Of a stretch of 64,000 bases of DNA, positions 1-10,413 are shown one piece after another (position 1 is the stretch's first letter; each line of letters starts with the position of its first letter). The notes beneath the pieces were generated by a model. It made no database searches. It was not told the DNA's origin and saw nothing but the letters and a program-made list of their open reading frames with translations. The stretch spans positions 168,030,664 to 168,094,663 of the forward strand of contig CP136066.1 in assembly GCA_032622095.1 (NCBI GenBank), written 5' to 3'. This stretch comes from Siphonodentalium dalli (Eukaryota; Mollusca; Scaphopoda; Gadilida; Siphonodentaliidae). The position numbers and the translations under genes are program-made.

Positions 1-748
1 TGCCACCGATAGTAGAGTGCAATGCAAGCATTAATTGGTACCCGCGGATTTACAAAATTACAATTCTCACAATTCTCACTGAATCAGTGAATCTGTCATC
101 TGATTGACACCCCTCGACTCAGTATTATTTCGTGTTGAAATTTAGAAAAGTGAACATGGCTATCGATCAACTTGCGATTTTAGACCCCGACACTGTTGAC
201 AGTTTAATCTTTATCCGCGAGTTTCTGCGAAAGGGAGAGAAGTTCAAAGTTAATGTCCGCGATCATGATAGTGATACCGACGAATAGTCCGAATACTGAT
301 TACCGAATAGGACTGTGGCCTAACTGACATTCCTTTTAGTTCTATAGTTATTAGTTATTACTTTCTATAGTCTTTATTTATAATTCATTGGACAATATAA
401 CAATGATGATAATGATATATTACAGATCTTTAATGTACTGTTTTGTTACCAATACCCAATTACCCATACTATTGTTACTCGTTTTACAGATGCCCAAACA
501 TGCTGATCACCGGCAAATGAAAATTAAAGCAATCCCCCTGCTATTCACAAATTTCACTTGCTCATTCCCCATCACGAGAGCCAGCAAAAGAATAGTGAAT
601 GCGTGTTTTTGAATATCGTTAAATGCAGTGAATAAGGTCTTTATTTCAGCTACTATTTCTCACCTAGGTTTGTCAATGGAGCATGGCAAATGTCGACATA
701 ATTAGTCTAGAAATTAGCGGTTAACCGGTTGAAATCCGGCTAACCCCG
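1..748. other. 5' edge, no recognised gene
   Basis: Apart from the small ORF at 156-287, I see no domain, repeat family or RNA gene here. The stretch at 300-420 is AT-rich and simple. Confidence 0.4.
156..287 (+). CDS. 43-residue ORF of unknown function
   Basis: ATG in a good context (gaacATGG) opens a 43-codon frame ending in TAG. The peptide starts MAIDQLAILD, has a basic middle (RKGEKFK) and a very acidic end (DHDSDTDE). I do not recognise it. It lies 460 bases upstream of a Crypton/DUF3504-like fragment on the same strand, so it could be another exon of that gene or element, or chance. No splice signal clearly links the two. Confidence 0.25.
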   Translation: MAIDQLAILDPDTVDSLIFIREFLRKGEKFKVNVRDHDSDTDE

Positions 749-964
749 ATGGTTAACCGGTTAGAAGAATGGGTCAACCGTTTCAGCTCTAATGAGGGAT
801 CCTTAAATTCTCTTGAAAACAGTTCAAAACCAGCATCGACAACAAAATCAACCCAGTGGGGAGTGGGAAAATTCTTAGAATGGCTTAAAAACAGGAATAA
901 GCAATGTGATTTCTTCCAAATTTCTCCTGATGAACTGGCTTTCTTTTGCCAATTATTAAAATAG
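749..964 (+). pseudogene. Crypton/DUF3504-like recombinase N-terminal fragment
   Basis: The 71-codon frame contains a segment of the form TQWGVGKFLEWLKNR followed by ISPDELAFFCQLLK. This resembles the start of the DUF3504/Crypton tyrosine-recombinase-derived proteins, where a '(S/T)xWGVxxFxxWL' helix is followed by 'pxELxxxLxxFY'. The frame stops exactly where the family would continue with F-Y and the catalytic core. No downstream core is visible before the inverted arm at 1067. The preceding Ser/Asn-rich stretch (SSNEGSLNSLENSSKPAST) is a typical disordered leader. I infer a truncated copy of a Crypton-type element or of a host gene derived from one. An intron (AG at 979) cannot be excluded, but the following sequence is not recombinase-like. 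Confidence 0.45.
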
Positions 965-1066
965 TTATTATTTCAGTTGACATATCGCTGCTTACTCACG
1001 CATCTACATGTATGTTCTACATGTAGTTTGGGTTTCATTTCAGAGAGTGGTAATAATTATAATAGT

Positions 1067-1134
1067 AATAACTTGATTTTGTCGGGTGTTAGGTAACAAC
1101 TACAGACAGATACAGATTAACGGCCCTCCTGAAA
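1067..1134 (+). repeat. Left inverted arm flanking the LINE
   Basis: AATAACTTGATTTTG (from 1067) and TAACGGCCCTCCTGAA (1118-1133) reappear, inverted and in the same order, at 5980-6027. Just inside, 1138-1206 is itself a GGCCCTC/GAGGGCC palindrome. The arms look like terminal inverted repeats of a DNA element into which the LINE inserted. Confidence 0.5.
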
Positions 1135-1239
1135 TGATTAACAGCCCTCGGGCCATTAAAGCCAATAAAGGCCCTCGACTTCGTCCCTCGCCCTCGGGCT
1201 GTTAATTAAACATAGATACTCAAACTACAATGCATACAC

Positions 1240-1640
1240 ATTCTTATGCATGGATCATCATCATTCATATCTGTGTTATATTCTCTGCTTCTGTCTCGTG
1301 ATCGTTTATGGATGCATGTCTCATCATAACTGTGAATGATAAAATATCTGGATCATCATCATTCATGACTGTGTTATATATTCTCTGGTCAGCATGCTTC
1401 TGTCTCGTGATTTACTGTGGATGCCTATTTCATCATTCTAACTGTGAAAGATATAATCTCTGGACAGCATGTTTTGTTTTCAACGTCATGACAGTGTATA
1501 ATCATCTCTGGACAACATACTCTCATCATCATAGTGACTGCGTATCGTGTCATTGACTCTGGACAGCATACTTCCATCTCATGTTAATCCATCGACTAGC
1601 ATGCCTCTGTTCTTGTGTGTCTTTGTTATATATGTATTAT
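1240..1640 (+). repeat. Degenerate tandem repeat, probable LINE 5' UTR
   Basis: The phrases 'CTCTGGACAGCATGCTTCTG' and 'ATCATCATCATTCATGACTG' recur about five times with drift, unit roughly 60-80 bases. It lies upstream of the LINE coding region and contains no credible ORF. Confidence 0.5.
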
Positions 1641-2024
1641 TTTGTTTTTGTGACATACTCATCTGTTGCTGCATGCTATAAGCTTACATGTATGTGTTTA
1701 ACTCACAAAACTATAATTGCATGCACTAATGATTGATACGTTATTATGTATATACTTCCTGAGTTTTGTCAAGCATGTGCATGGAAAACAACATATATCC
1801 AACCATCCATTACGTAATACACATTCTCTTCTGGAAATCATAAACTGAATAAGTCATCTCCCAGTTCATCTAAAAATACACCCATCACTCTTTTTTTCTT
1901 GCAGCCATTTCTCCGTTGATGTGAACACTGAACACCCTACATTTGGACAAATAACTTCAAAAAGTTCACCACTCGCACACACCGCCCCCTCCATACCCCC
2001 CCCCCCCCATACAACCACATTACC

Positions 2025-3861
2025 ATGCCTCTAAAATACCCATGCTCTACATGCAACAAATCAGTGAGAAAAAAATCAAGATGCGTTATGTTGTGACCTG
2101 TGTGATCAATGGATTCACCTCCGCTGCTCTAAATTACTAAAAACAGATTTCATGAAGCTAGCTAATGATGATAGCCCATGGTTTTGCTACCATTGTAATG
2201 AGACGTTATTTCCATTTAATCACATGGAGGAAGAGGCACTGTTTCGACTGGCATTATTTGACATGAAACAAGAATATACTCACACAAATTCAAATAAATC
2301 ATTTTTAATGAACCCATTCACTCTAAATGATGACTTTCGTGAAGAACATCAAATGGATGATGATGAATACAATTTAAACCCAGTAAATCCTGAAAACTCC
2401 TCTAACTATACCCTCCTTGATGAATTTAACGATAAATTGAAAATAATAAACCAAAATGTGTCATCATCAATGATACACTTCAACATACGTTCACTATTAA
2501 AAAATATGGACAAGTTATCCACTTTCCTGTATACCTGTAGACACAGATTTGATCTAATAGGCGTTACTGAAACTTGGCTTAAGGATGAATCTCCTGTGGA
2601 TCTAACAAAAATGGGAAGCTATAGCTTATATGAGAAACACAGGAGTGATAGAGGTGGGGGTGGAGTTGGACTTTATGTACATGAAAGCATTGAAGCACAG
2701 GTACGATCAGACTTGTCTTTGTTCAGTGAGAACTTTGAGAGCTTATTTATTGAAATTCCTGACAAAAACAAAAAAAACAAAAAACAAGTAGTAGGATGTA
2801 TATATCGAAGCCCAAATTCTAATGTCGATGACTTTCTTGAAAAACTTGAAACAGTATTAACCCAGATACATAAAGAGAAAAAAGATTGTTTCCTAATGGG
2901 AGACTTTAATATAAACATAAATACTAATAACACCAGCGGAAACAACTTCCTTAACTTACTCAAGTCATTTATGCTCTTGCCATCAATAACGAAACCCACT
3001 AGAATAACTGAGTTCAGTGCAACCCTTATTGACAACATATTCTCCAACTGTCTCCTCTCCTCATCTATCAATGCTGGTATATTCGTGGAAGACATTACAG
3101 ATCACATGCCTATCTATCTCCTTTTGAGCAATGGAACTAAAACAATGAATAAGAAAGACATATTTATATGGCAAAGAGACTATTCAAAAAGAAACAAAGA
3201 AAATTTTATAACTGAAATATCCAAAATTGACTGGACTATGGTGTTAGACAACCAGGATTGCAACAAAGCCTACAATTCTTTCCACGAAACATTAACAAAC
3301 ATTTACAATAATAATTTTCCAAACATCAGAAAGAAAATCAAACCTTCTAATCATTGCAATCCATGGATAACAGCAGGTATACTGAATTCCATTAGAAGAA
3401 AGAATAAACTATATAAAATATTCATTAAGAACAGAACATACTATAATAATGATCGATACAAGAAGTATAGGAATAGACTAAATTTAATTATCCGTACTGC
3501 TAAACAACACTATTATCATAGGAAATTCCAACAATATGAAGGTAATATCGATGGCACATGGAAACTGATTAAAAACATTCTCAACAAGAAAAAGGGAAGC
3601 AAAAATGTAACAGAGTTCTTTTATGAAAATAAATATATTAATAACAAAGAGGAAATTGCTACCAAATTCAATGAATTCTTCACCAATATTGGACCAACCC
3701 TTGCTTCAAAAATTAAATCTAACAAGAATCCAGCAGATTACCTTAATCAACCTAAGTGTTCTTCATTCTTTATCCAACCAACAGATGAACTTGAAGTCAT
3801 AGAAATTCTCAAAAATATCAGTGCAAAAAAGGCTGCCGGTATTGATGATCTCAAGTGTTAA
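2025..3861 (+). pseudogene. LINE PHD finger and APE endonuclease, broken
   Basis: An ATG at 2025 begins a Cys/His-rich segment (CSTC, then CDLCDQWIHLRC, then WFCYHC) with PHD-finger spacing; it is split by a frame break near 2090. The main open stretch runs from 2152. Endonuclease hallmarks are visible: MIHFNIRSL, an E-T-W-L box, RGGGGVGLYV, YRSPNS, LMGDFNIN and a late D-H motif. About residues 110-330 of the 569-residue stretch cover the nuclease. The rest is a basic linker and the reverse-transcriptase entry (KNISAKKAAGIDDLK) before a TAA stop at 3859. Nicking of target DNA for target-primed reverse transcription is the family role; this copy is not expected to make a full protein. Confidence 0.85.
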
Positions 3862-3864
3862 ATA

Positions 3865-4218
3865 TTGAAACATTGTAGCGAATTTATTATTAAACCCATT
3901 ACACATATATGCAATCTTTCTCTTGCTAAAGGAATATTTCCAGACCTCATGAAGATAGCAAAAGTTGTACCTATTTTCAAAGCTAAAGACCCAACCACAT
4001 TAAGTAACTACAGGCCAGTCTCTGTGCTACCTGTATTTTCCAAAATCCTAGAAAAAATGATGTACAACCGACTGAACAAATACTTAACCAAATACAATAT
4101 GCTATATAGAAGTCAATAATTCAATATGGCTTCAGAAAGAATCACTCAACTATTCTGGCACTAACTGATCTCTTAGAGAAAATTACCCAAGCCCTAGATA
4201 ATAGAGAACACACCTTGA
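3865..4218 (+). pseudogene. LINE reverse transcriptase, N-terminal part
   Basis: Continues in frame after the stop at 3859-3861 with reverse-transcriptase motifs 1 and 2 (for example VVPIFKAKDPTTLSNYRPVS, then ILEKMMYNRL). The frame ends at TAA 4117-4119. A small insertion there shifts the following GFRKNHST box to another frame (about 4124-4218). The segment ends at a deletion near 4220, so the block that normally holds the first catalytic aspartate (motif A, FxDxxKAFD in the family) is absent. Confidence 0.8.
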
Positions 4219-5275
4219 AAACTATGGATGTCGTGGGGTTGCACTGAACTGGTTCCAAAGCTATTTGACTAATAGAAAACAATCTGTACAATATGAAGGC
4301 CACTTGTCTTCACAAACAGACATAATATGTGGAGTTCCACAAGGATCTATACTTGGCCCTCTACTCTTTCTGATATATATGAACGATCTTCCAAATATTT
4401 GTAAGGACCTGAATCTAATATTATTTGCTGATGATACAAATGCATTTTACTCTAATAAAGATATAAATAAGGCATATGATGTAGTCAACAAAGAAATGGA
4501 GACAATGAGCAAATGGTTTCTTGCTAATAAACTATCTCTAAACCTAGAAAAAACTTATTACATGATATTTACGAATACAGATCTATGCAAAAAAATAACT
4601 GTCCTACCCGAGCTCAAGATCAATGAAAATCAGATACAAAGAGTTAAAAACACTAAATTCCTAGGAATTATTATTGAAGAAAATTTATCATGGAATATGC
4701 AAGTGGAATCTATTACTAAAAAACTGTCAAAAAATTTAGGAGTCATGAGAAAAATCAGTGATTTCATACCCAGAGATACAATGAAAACAATCTATTCTGT
4801 ACTGATTATCCCACATCTCACATATTGTAATGGCATATGGAGTGCAACAACAAAGAAAAACCTTGAAAATCTTGAAAAAATACAAAACAAAGCTATCGCC
4901 ACACTATCTTACGCAAAAAAAAGCATACCAGAAATATGCAGGGACCACAATTTGCTATTGATGAATGACATTGGAAACATGCAACTAATAAAATTTTTAC
5001 ATGATTTCCATCAAAAGAAACTCCCCAAATCGCTGTCTTCAATATTTACTAATATACATGATATCCATAACCACAATACCCGGTTCAAAGCAAATTCAAA
5101 TCTATATTGTGAATTCAGAAGAACAAAAAAAGCAAGAAGTGTCATATCAACCAGAGCCAGATGTCTATGGAATGAACTCCCATGTGACTGTAAGCTTCGC
5201 GTAGAAACCAGTGACAAATATCATAAGTACCTAAAATCACATTTCATTAATAAATACACTCCAAATATCAAATAA
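4219..5275 (+). pseudogene. LINE reverse transcriptase, C-terminal part
   Basis: Resumes after the deletion with a VALNWFQSYL-type segment, then GVPQGSILGPLLFLIYMNDL (motif B) and LFADDTN (motif C, with the catalytic D-D pair), then the thumb region and a Cys/His-poor C-terminal domain ending at 5275. The open stretch from 4265 is 336 codons. Motif C is intact while motif A is gone, so polymerase activity is not expected. Confidence 0.85.
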
Positions 5276-5978
5276 CAATCCAGTTTGTATGTATTCTCTC
5301 CCCTATTATATATACTAAGGCAATACCAGCCAGCAGTCCCTTAAGGCAGAGACTGTCCAGAAGAGGGGGCAGAAATTAATGAACTTCTCTTTATTCTCAT
5401 AGTATAATCCTCCCTCTCCTGGCCAGCTCTCCCGGTGAGGAACAGGCCAAACAAATTTATGCCACTTTTCCTCCATGTGTTACTATTTGTCACTCATCTG
5501 AACAACAGTGCAAAAATAATCAACTTGTCTATAACCTTAACCAATTCCTCAACCAAATCAAGCAGTATTCACACCCATATTTCATTGATCACCTTAAATA
5601 CTGGTATTCCCCACATTATTGAAAATTGCAAGACGATCGCGCAGGTCTCAGCATAAAGACATCACGATAATCATATTGGCTACCAGATAAAGCATAACAA
5701 CTAAAAAAAAAATGACTATAATCACCATCTCACAACCCGACCCCCCCCCCCCCCACCATATGCCCCCACCCCTTCTTGCCCATCTCTATACAATAATACA
5801 CACCTTGTAAATACGCACCCGCACTATATTCACCCAATATACGTACACATAACACTGTATCATTATACAAGCATAAGGGCCCTGCCCTTACAAGTTATAC
5901 TTTTTGTGGGGTCCTGTTGATATATATGTATTATAATTATATTGAATACGAAATAAATCTTATTGAATCTTGAATCTT
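5276..5978 (+). other. LINE 3' UTR and tail
   Basis: Non-coding tail with two poly-C runs (about 5742-5754 and nearby). It ends in an AATAAATCTTATTGAATCTTG-type short tandem repeat, the usual 3' end of CR1/L2-like LINEs. Confidence 0.6.
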
Positions 5979-5979
5979 T

Positions 5980-6027
5980 TCTGGAGGGCCGTTAATAAAC
6001 AATAACGCACTGCAAAATCAAGTTATT
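5980..6027 (-). repeat. Right inverted arm flanking the LINE
   Basis: CTGGAGGGCCGTTAATAA and CAAAATCAAGTTATT are the reverse complement of the left arm at 1067-1134. The outer flanks beyond both arms do not match. Confidence 0.5.
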
Positions 6028-7428
6028 GCATGGTATATTATTTTTTTGTGTGAATTTGGACTCCCATAAAAGTGACCCTTTACTCAAATTATACTGCCTG
6101 AATCAGTGAATGACTATTAGTAATTTACTACTAATTACTTTCACTTTTGTTGAAATTCGGCAGCGTTGAAAAAAGTACAGCGAGAACGGGACATTTTATC
6201 ATTTACCGTACCGGTAACTACCGAGACGGGACGTAACACGGAAACCCATGCAAGTGATTGCATAAAGTGACCTCATAGTGTATAATTTTCATGATATAAC
6301 AGAAATTATGGACAATATTTTCGCAAACCTCTGTTTGCTGGGCGACGCCATTTTTTTCTCGGACCAATGCAAATTACAAATCATGAACTGGATATGTTCG
6401 GATTATCTTCCGGACCGAAACTATTCTGGATGTTCTTGTCGACCAATCATACACATGTCTTCTTTATAGTTAGATAAAGGAAGCCAAATTCACATCTAGG
6501 AATTACGATTAAAGAGCTATTTAAAAGGACGAGCCACGATATAAGGCTAACTTGCTTGCTGTGGAAATCCCTCATTTACATATAGGTGAGGATCACCCCA
6601 GTTTGGTACAAAAAACAATTGTAGCTTTAAGAAATTCTGATAAAACTACCGTACTGATAGAAGCGTTGATAAACCATCGATCTATATTTAATATACGTCG
6701 ATGGATAAACCATCGTTTACATAGTTCTACTCTGGTCAAACATGGTAAAGTCAGATAGACAATGCTATAATCTGGTAAAAGCCATGTACATACCGTAAGT
6801 CCATGTAAAAAGGAAACTCTTGTAAATTCCAAGTAAAGGCGTGTAAACTTACCTGTTTACCTGTTTCTTGATTTTCTGCCTTCAAAGGCACACCCTTTCG
6901 GTAGTATTCGCAGTTTAGTATATATACATCTGTACGTACATGTTACAAATTCTGTTAAAATATCAGTGATAATTCAGTTCAGTTCAGTTGTTGTGGAGAT
7001 CTCTCCTATGTGTGAGGAGCACCCCAAGTTGATGGGTTACATTAAAAAACTAAGTAGTAAGAGTATAAAGTAGAGTAAAAAGTCCAAAATGTGGATATTG
7101 GATAATCATTATGTTAAGATAGTATTATTGGATTAAAGTAATTTGATAAAAATAGATTCTGTCTATTTACAACATATATATCCTTTTTTTTTTAACTTGA
7201 TATTTGTAAAAGCTAATATACATATGATCTGTTTAATTGTTAGATCATACTATATGGCTTTTTCATACCTGTACAGCTCGGTATATATTTGACATTTATC
7301 ATTCCATTGATTTCAGAGTATTTACTCCGTGTACATGTAATGCATAGAGGTAGTTTCTGGCAGCTTTTTCTATTTGAAGCTTTACTGTCATATTTAGACT
7401 CCAATGTTCTAACTTGGTACAGTCTATA
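6028..7428. other. Gene-free stretch with repeat fragments
   Basis: No gene or full element recognised. 6710-6850 contains 'CATGGTAAAGTCAG' and 'CTGGTAAAAGCCATGT' phrases related, in the opposite sense, to the tandem repeat at 9350-9840. The rest is AT-rich. Confidence 0.4.
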
Positions 7429-7437
7429 GTTAGTTGT

Positions 7438-7761
7438 GCTGAAGGGGTCACTCTCGCCAAAAAAAGTGCTGAAGGGTACAGAGGATTTTCAAAATGTGCT
7501 GAAGGGTACACAGGGTTTGAAATGTCGTTCTAAAGGCATTCAGTTTTCGTATCTGCCATGATTTCTGTTAGAGAATAATTGTTTACGTTCCAATGAATAT
7601 TAAAATGTACTGAAAACAAACTGCTAATGGGCGCCATACTTTCATAAACACAATTTAAGTAATGGTGTTCGTGCCGATCACAAATCCTGTGTACCCTTCA
7701 GCACATTTTCAAACCCTGTGTACCCTTCAGCGCTTGTTTTGGTGAGAGTGACCCCTTCAGC
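7438..7761 (+). mobile_element. 324-bp MITE, 9-bp duplication (copy 1)
   Basis: The ends are inverted (GCTGAAGGGGTCACTCTC left; GAGAGTGACCCCTTCAGC right) and are flanked by the 9-bp direct repeat GTTAGTTGT (7429-7437 and 7762-7770). Inside each end the phrase GTGCTGAAGGGTACACAG(G) repeats. A same-length copy in the opposite orientation lies at 42574-42897. The 9-bp duplication suggests a Mutator-like source, by inference only. No coding capacity. Confidence 0.85.
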
Positions 7762-7770
7762 GTTAGTTGT

Positions 7771-9350
7771 GTCTAGCTGTATGATTGGCTGTCTAATATT
7801 GTTTTTTTCGGAAAGCTTAAATTGCTATGAAGTGATATCTATCCTCATTATCATCATTACACATTGTCAGATTTTGCCTGAATTTAGTTCTGTTATATTG
7901 TAGAAGGTATGTGTCAGTCATTAGCCATACTTTAATTATAGCTTTTTTAGTTGCTGCAGGTGAATCTTTTGTGGATTCACATACTAGATGGCATTTATTT
8001 GTTGAATTATCTTGCAACTATTAATGATATGGATGACTTATTAGTAAAGTCAGTATAGTTATTCATGTGCCGGAATTGATGTATCTATAGTCTTTTTGCA
8101 TGTTATTTTCCAGTAGTTGGCATCTACTTTACTCTGTGTTTTTTGCAATATGTATTATAAGGGGTCAGGAAGAGAGTATTTTAACAATATTTTCCTGACA
8201 TGTATAAACTAACTGAGAATTGTCTTATTGCTAGATCTCTTTCAGCATAGTTGTGTGTTTTTGCAATATTGATGAAGAATATTATGGTTTTAAGGTCTAT
8301 TGCACATTGGATGGGTACTGCTCCAACAAGTGCATATGTGGCGGCATTAGCAGTGCGTGTTGACATGCTCTGGATTTGTCTCATAGTTTTACGTTGGAAT
8401 TTTTCTATATCTTCGGTATCTTTTTTATTCTATTTAATTAAGACCATCTATGGTTGTCACCCAACGACTTGGTTGTCAATTTGAGACCATTTTATCGTTT
8501 TATGTGTAGGTTGTAGCATAGTTTACGTGAATGGAATTGGAGTAGACCAATCTCTTCAGCTGGTGTGGTAAATATGACACATCACACTTACATTATACTC
8601 TGGTGAATCATGCTGTATTACCATTACATACAAAACATTAACCAACATGGGAGCTAGCCTATATATACCAGAAAATTTGAGATTGGTTGGTCTCCACCTT
8701 GCAGAGTTGTTTCCGTTTTGGACTTAAATATACAAAAACCCACCTAAATTCTTGTATCGGATTGAAATAAGTTTTGTAGGATCGGTAGTGTAAGTCTGAA
8801 CTGATATAAGCTTAGGACAACATACCAGACTTTAGTTCAGACACGGGACTAAGATTCATACTATCATTCAATCCCCTTGTATGTGGGTGTAGGGCATATA
8901 TTACCTCACCTCATTCGAAATCAAAGGATATGAGTTATTATAGCTTCCACATTACACGAATACCAGAGAATGTAGAACTAAGTTATTCACAAAATGCATC
9001 TATCACAGGAATAAACCCATATAAAAAGCACTATGCTTGTATATATTGCGCCAAGTTTTAAACTAACCGAAAACTTTTGAAGTAAATTTTTTTTTTTTAA
9101 AGAGCGCTATTTTTCTATGTTAATCAAATAAAGGATGTATTCCGAAATGAAAAACTAACAAAAAAAATTAAAGAGCGTTTTAAAGGGCGTTTTTTCAGAA
9201 GAAGTGATTTACTACAGTATATTGATTTACATTTGGGTTTACACATGTGGGTTTATGTCCTGTTTCACCAGCATTGTACGAGAGTGAAGTAGAACATCGT
9301 GCCTATATCTAATGTACTTGCATTTAATTTCAAGGATGTGTCTTTTTTTA
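7771..9350. other. Gene-free stretch
   Basis: AT-rich sequence without a recognised gene. 9060-9195 holds T/A runs and two 'AAAGAGCGTTTT/AAAGGGCGTTTT' words of a dispersed motif described in the findings. Confidence 0.35.
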
Positions 9351-9840
9351 CATGGCTTGAGTTTATTATCGTTAACCCGACTTTACCATGATTTACTTGA
9401 ATTTACAAGGGTACCGGTAATTCTTTTTACATGGCTTTTACCAGAGTATATATCATTGTTAACCTGAATTTACCATGATTTACTTGGAATTTTTACAAGG
9501 GTATATGTCCATTTTACATAGCTTTTTTACATGGCTTTTATCAGAGTATACATATACATGTATGTATCATTGTAAACCTGACTTTAAATATCGTGCCTTT
9601 ACTTGGAATTAACAAGGATATGCCGTTTTTACATGGGTTTTTACATGGATTTTTACCAGAGTATATACATGTATCACTGTAAGTCTGACTTTACCGGTGT
9701 AGAGCCTGGTAAACCATGGTTTAACGGGCTTTTACCAGAGTGTTTTTATTGTAAACCTGACTTCAACACATTACAATTTCCAGAGTAGTGCCCGGTAAAC
9801 CATGGTTTACCGGGTTTTTACCAGAGTGTTTTTTTATAAG
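9350..9840 (+). repeat. Degenerate tandem repeat, TTTTACCAGAGT units
   Basis: About five drifting units of roughly 85-140 bases. Each contains 'TTTACATGGCTTTTACCAGA', 'ATCATTGTAAACCTGACTTT' and 'GTTTACTTGGAATTTACAAG'-like phrases. The last two units contain GGTAAACCATGGTTTACCGG palindromes. Non-coding. Confidence 0.7.
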
Positions 9841-10219
9841 GGTGGCCCAATGTACCATGTAGGCCCTAGTTCATGCTATCTTGGGGTGAAAACAATCCAT
9901 ACCTGTATATATTTGCTGCATGGTCTGCTATTGTAACCCGTTCTTCCGATATAAACCAATCCGTTTATGATTTATCTGAACAAACACAATATGTTTAAAG
10001 TCTGAAACTAGCAAATCAAGCTGTTCCGGTACAAACTGTAATATCGTTTCGTAACTGCCATTCCAAAAAATGAAATTACCACATAATATTATTAATGCAA
10101 TTATGTATATTATCAACAATGACTAAAATGAGAGAAAATGTAATAGTTGTAAACAAATTGTTAAAGTCGCGGATTTAATTTGGTTTAAAAAACTAATTTT
10201 CTGAATTGTTATTCTCATA

Positions 10220-10275
10220 TGACGTCACACTGCTAAAGGTATAAATTCTGTACCCGACCTGCGCAGTTCAGATAT
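10220..10275 (+). promoter_or_regulatory. Antizyme promoter: CRE, TATA box, initiator
   Basis: A perfect CRE palindrome TGACGTCA (10220-10227) is followed by a TATA box TATAAAT (10240-10246). About 28 bases further on is TTCAGAT (10267-10273), which fits an initiator. The antizyme start codon follows at 10319. The spacing is what an RNA polymerase II core promoter requires. CREB/ATF control is an inference from the motif alone. Confidence 0.6.
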
Positions 10276-10318
10276 ACGAAAAATATTTTGTTCACTTCGT
10301 GGACGTGAGGTCGAGAGA

Positions 10319-10413
10319 ATGCTCAAAGCCTCGGATGCTATCGTTTTAGACGAAAATTTCGGTCCGAAAGCGAAAAAAGAAGAAACCATGCCTGCACTAC
10401 ACAGTAGTAATTT
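10319..10413 (+). CDS. OAZ: Antizyme exon 1 (start of ORF1)
   Basis: ATG at 10319 opens MLKASDAIVL...; a second in-frame ATG at 10388 gives MPALHSS. Vertebrate antizyme 1 likewise has a second in-frame start beginning M-P, used to make a form without the mitochondrial leader, so two starts are plausible here (inference). The exon ends AAT-TT before GTAAGT (10414), leaving two bases; exon 2 begins with one base that completes the codon. CRE and TATA elements lie just upstream. No other candidate upstream of exon 2 has a promoter, a start codon and the right phase together. It encodes 31 codons plus two bases. Similarity to known ORF1 leaders is weak, as expected for this poorly conserved part. 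Confidence 0.7.

Larger units (their letters stand above)
1640..5978 (+). mobile_element. Degenerate Jockey/CR1-type LINE (PHD-EN-RT)
   Basis: A non-LTR retrotransposon. In order it carries a PHD-type zinc finger (2025-2220), an APE-type endonuclease (about 2450-3120), a linker and a reverse transcriptase (about 3780-4640), then a 700-base 3' UTR ending in short TTGAATCT repeats (5960-5977), as in CR1/L2-like elements. The copy is dead: there is a frame break in the PHD finger, a stop at 3859, a short insertion and stop near 4117, and a deletion near 4220 that removes reverse-transcriptase motif A. The 5' boundary is uncertain. It sits between inverted arms (1067 and 6027). Confidence 0.85.

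Noticed and set aside
2673-3095. 140-codon ORF on the minus strand.
   Set aside because: It is antisense to the LINE endonuclease, whose motifs are clear on the plus strand.
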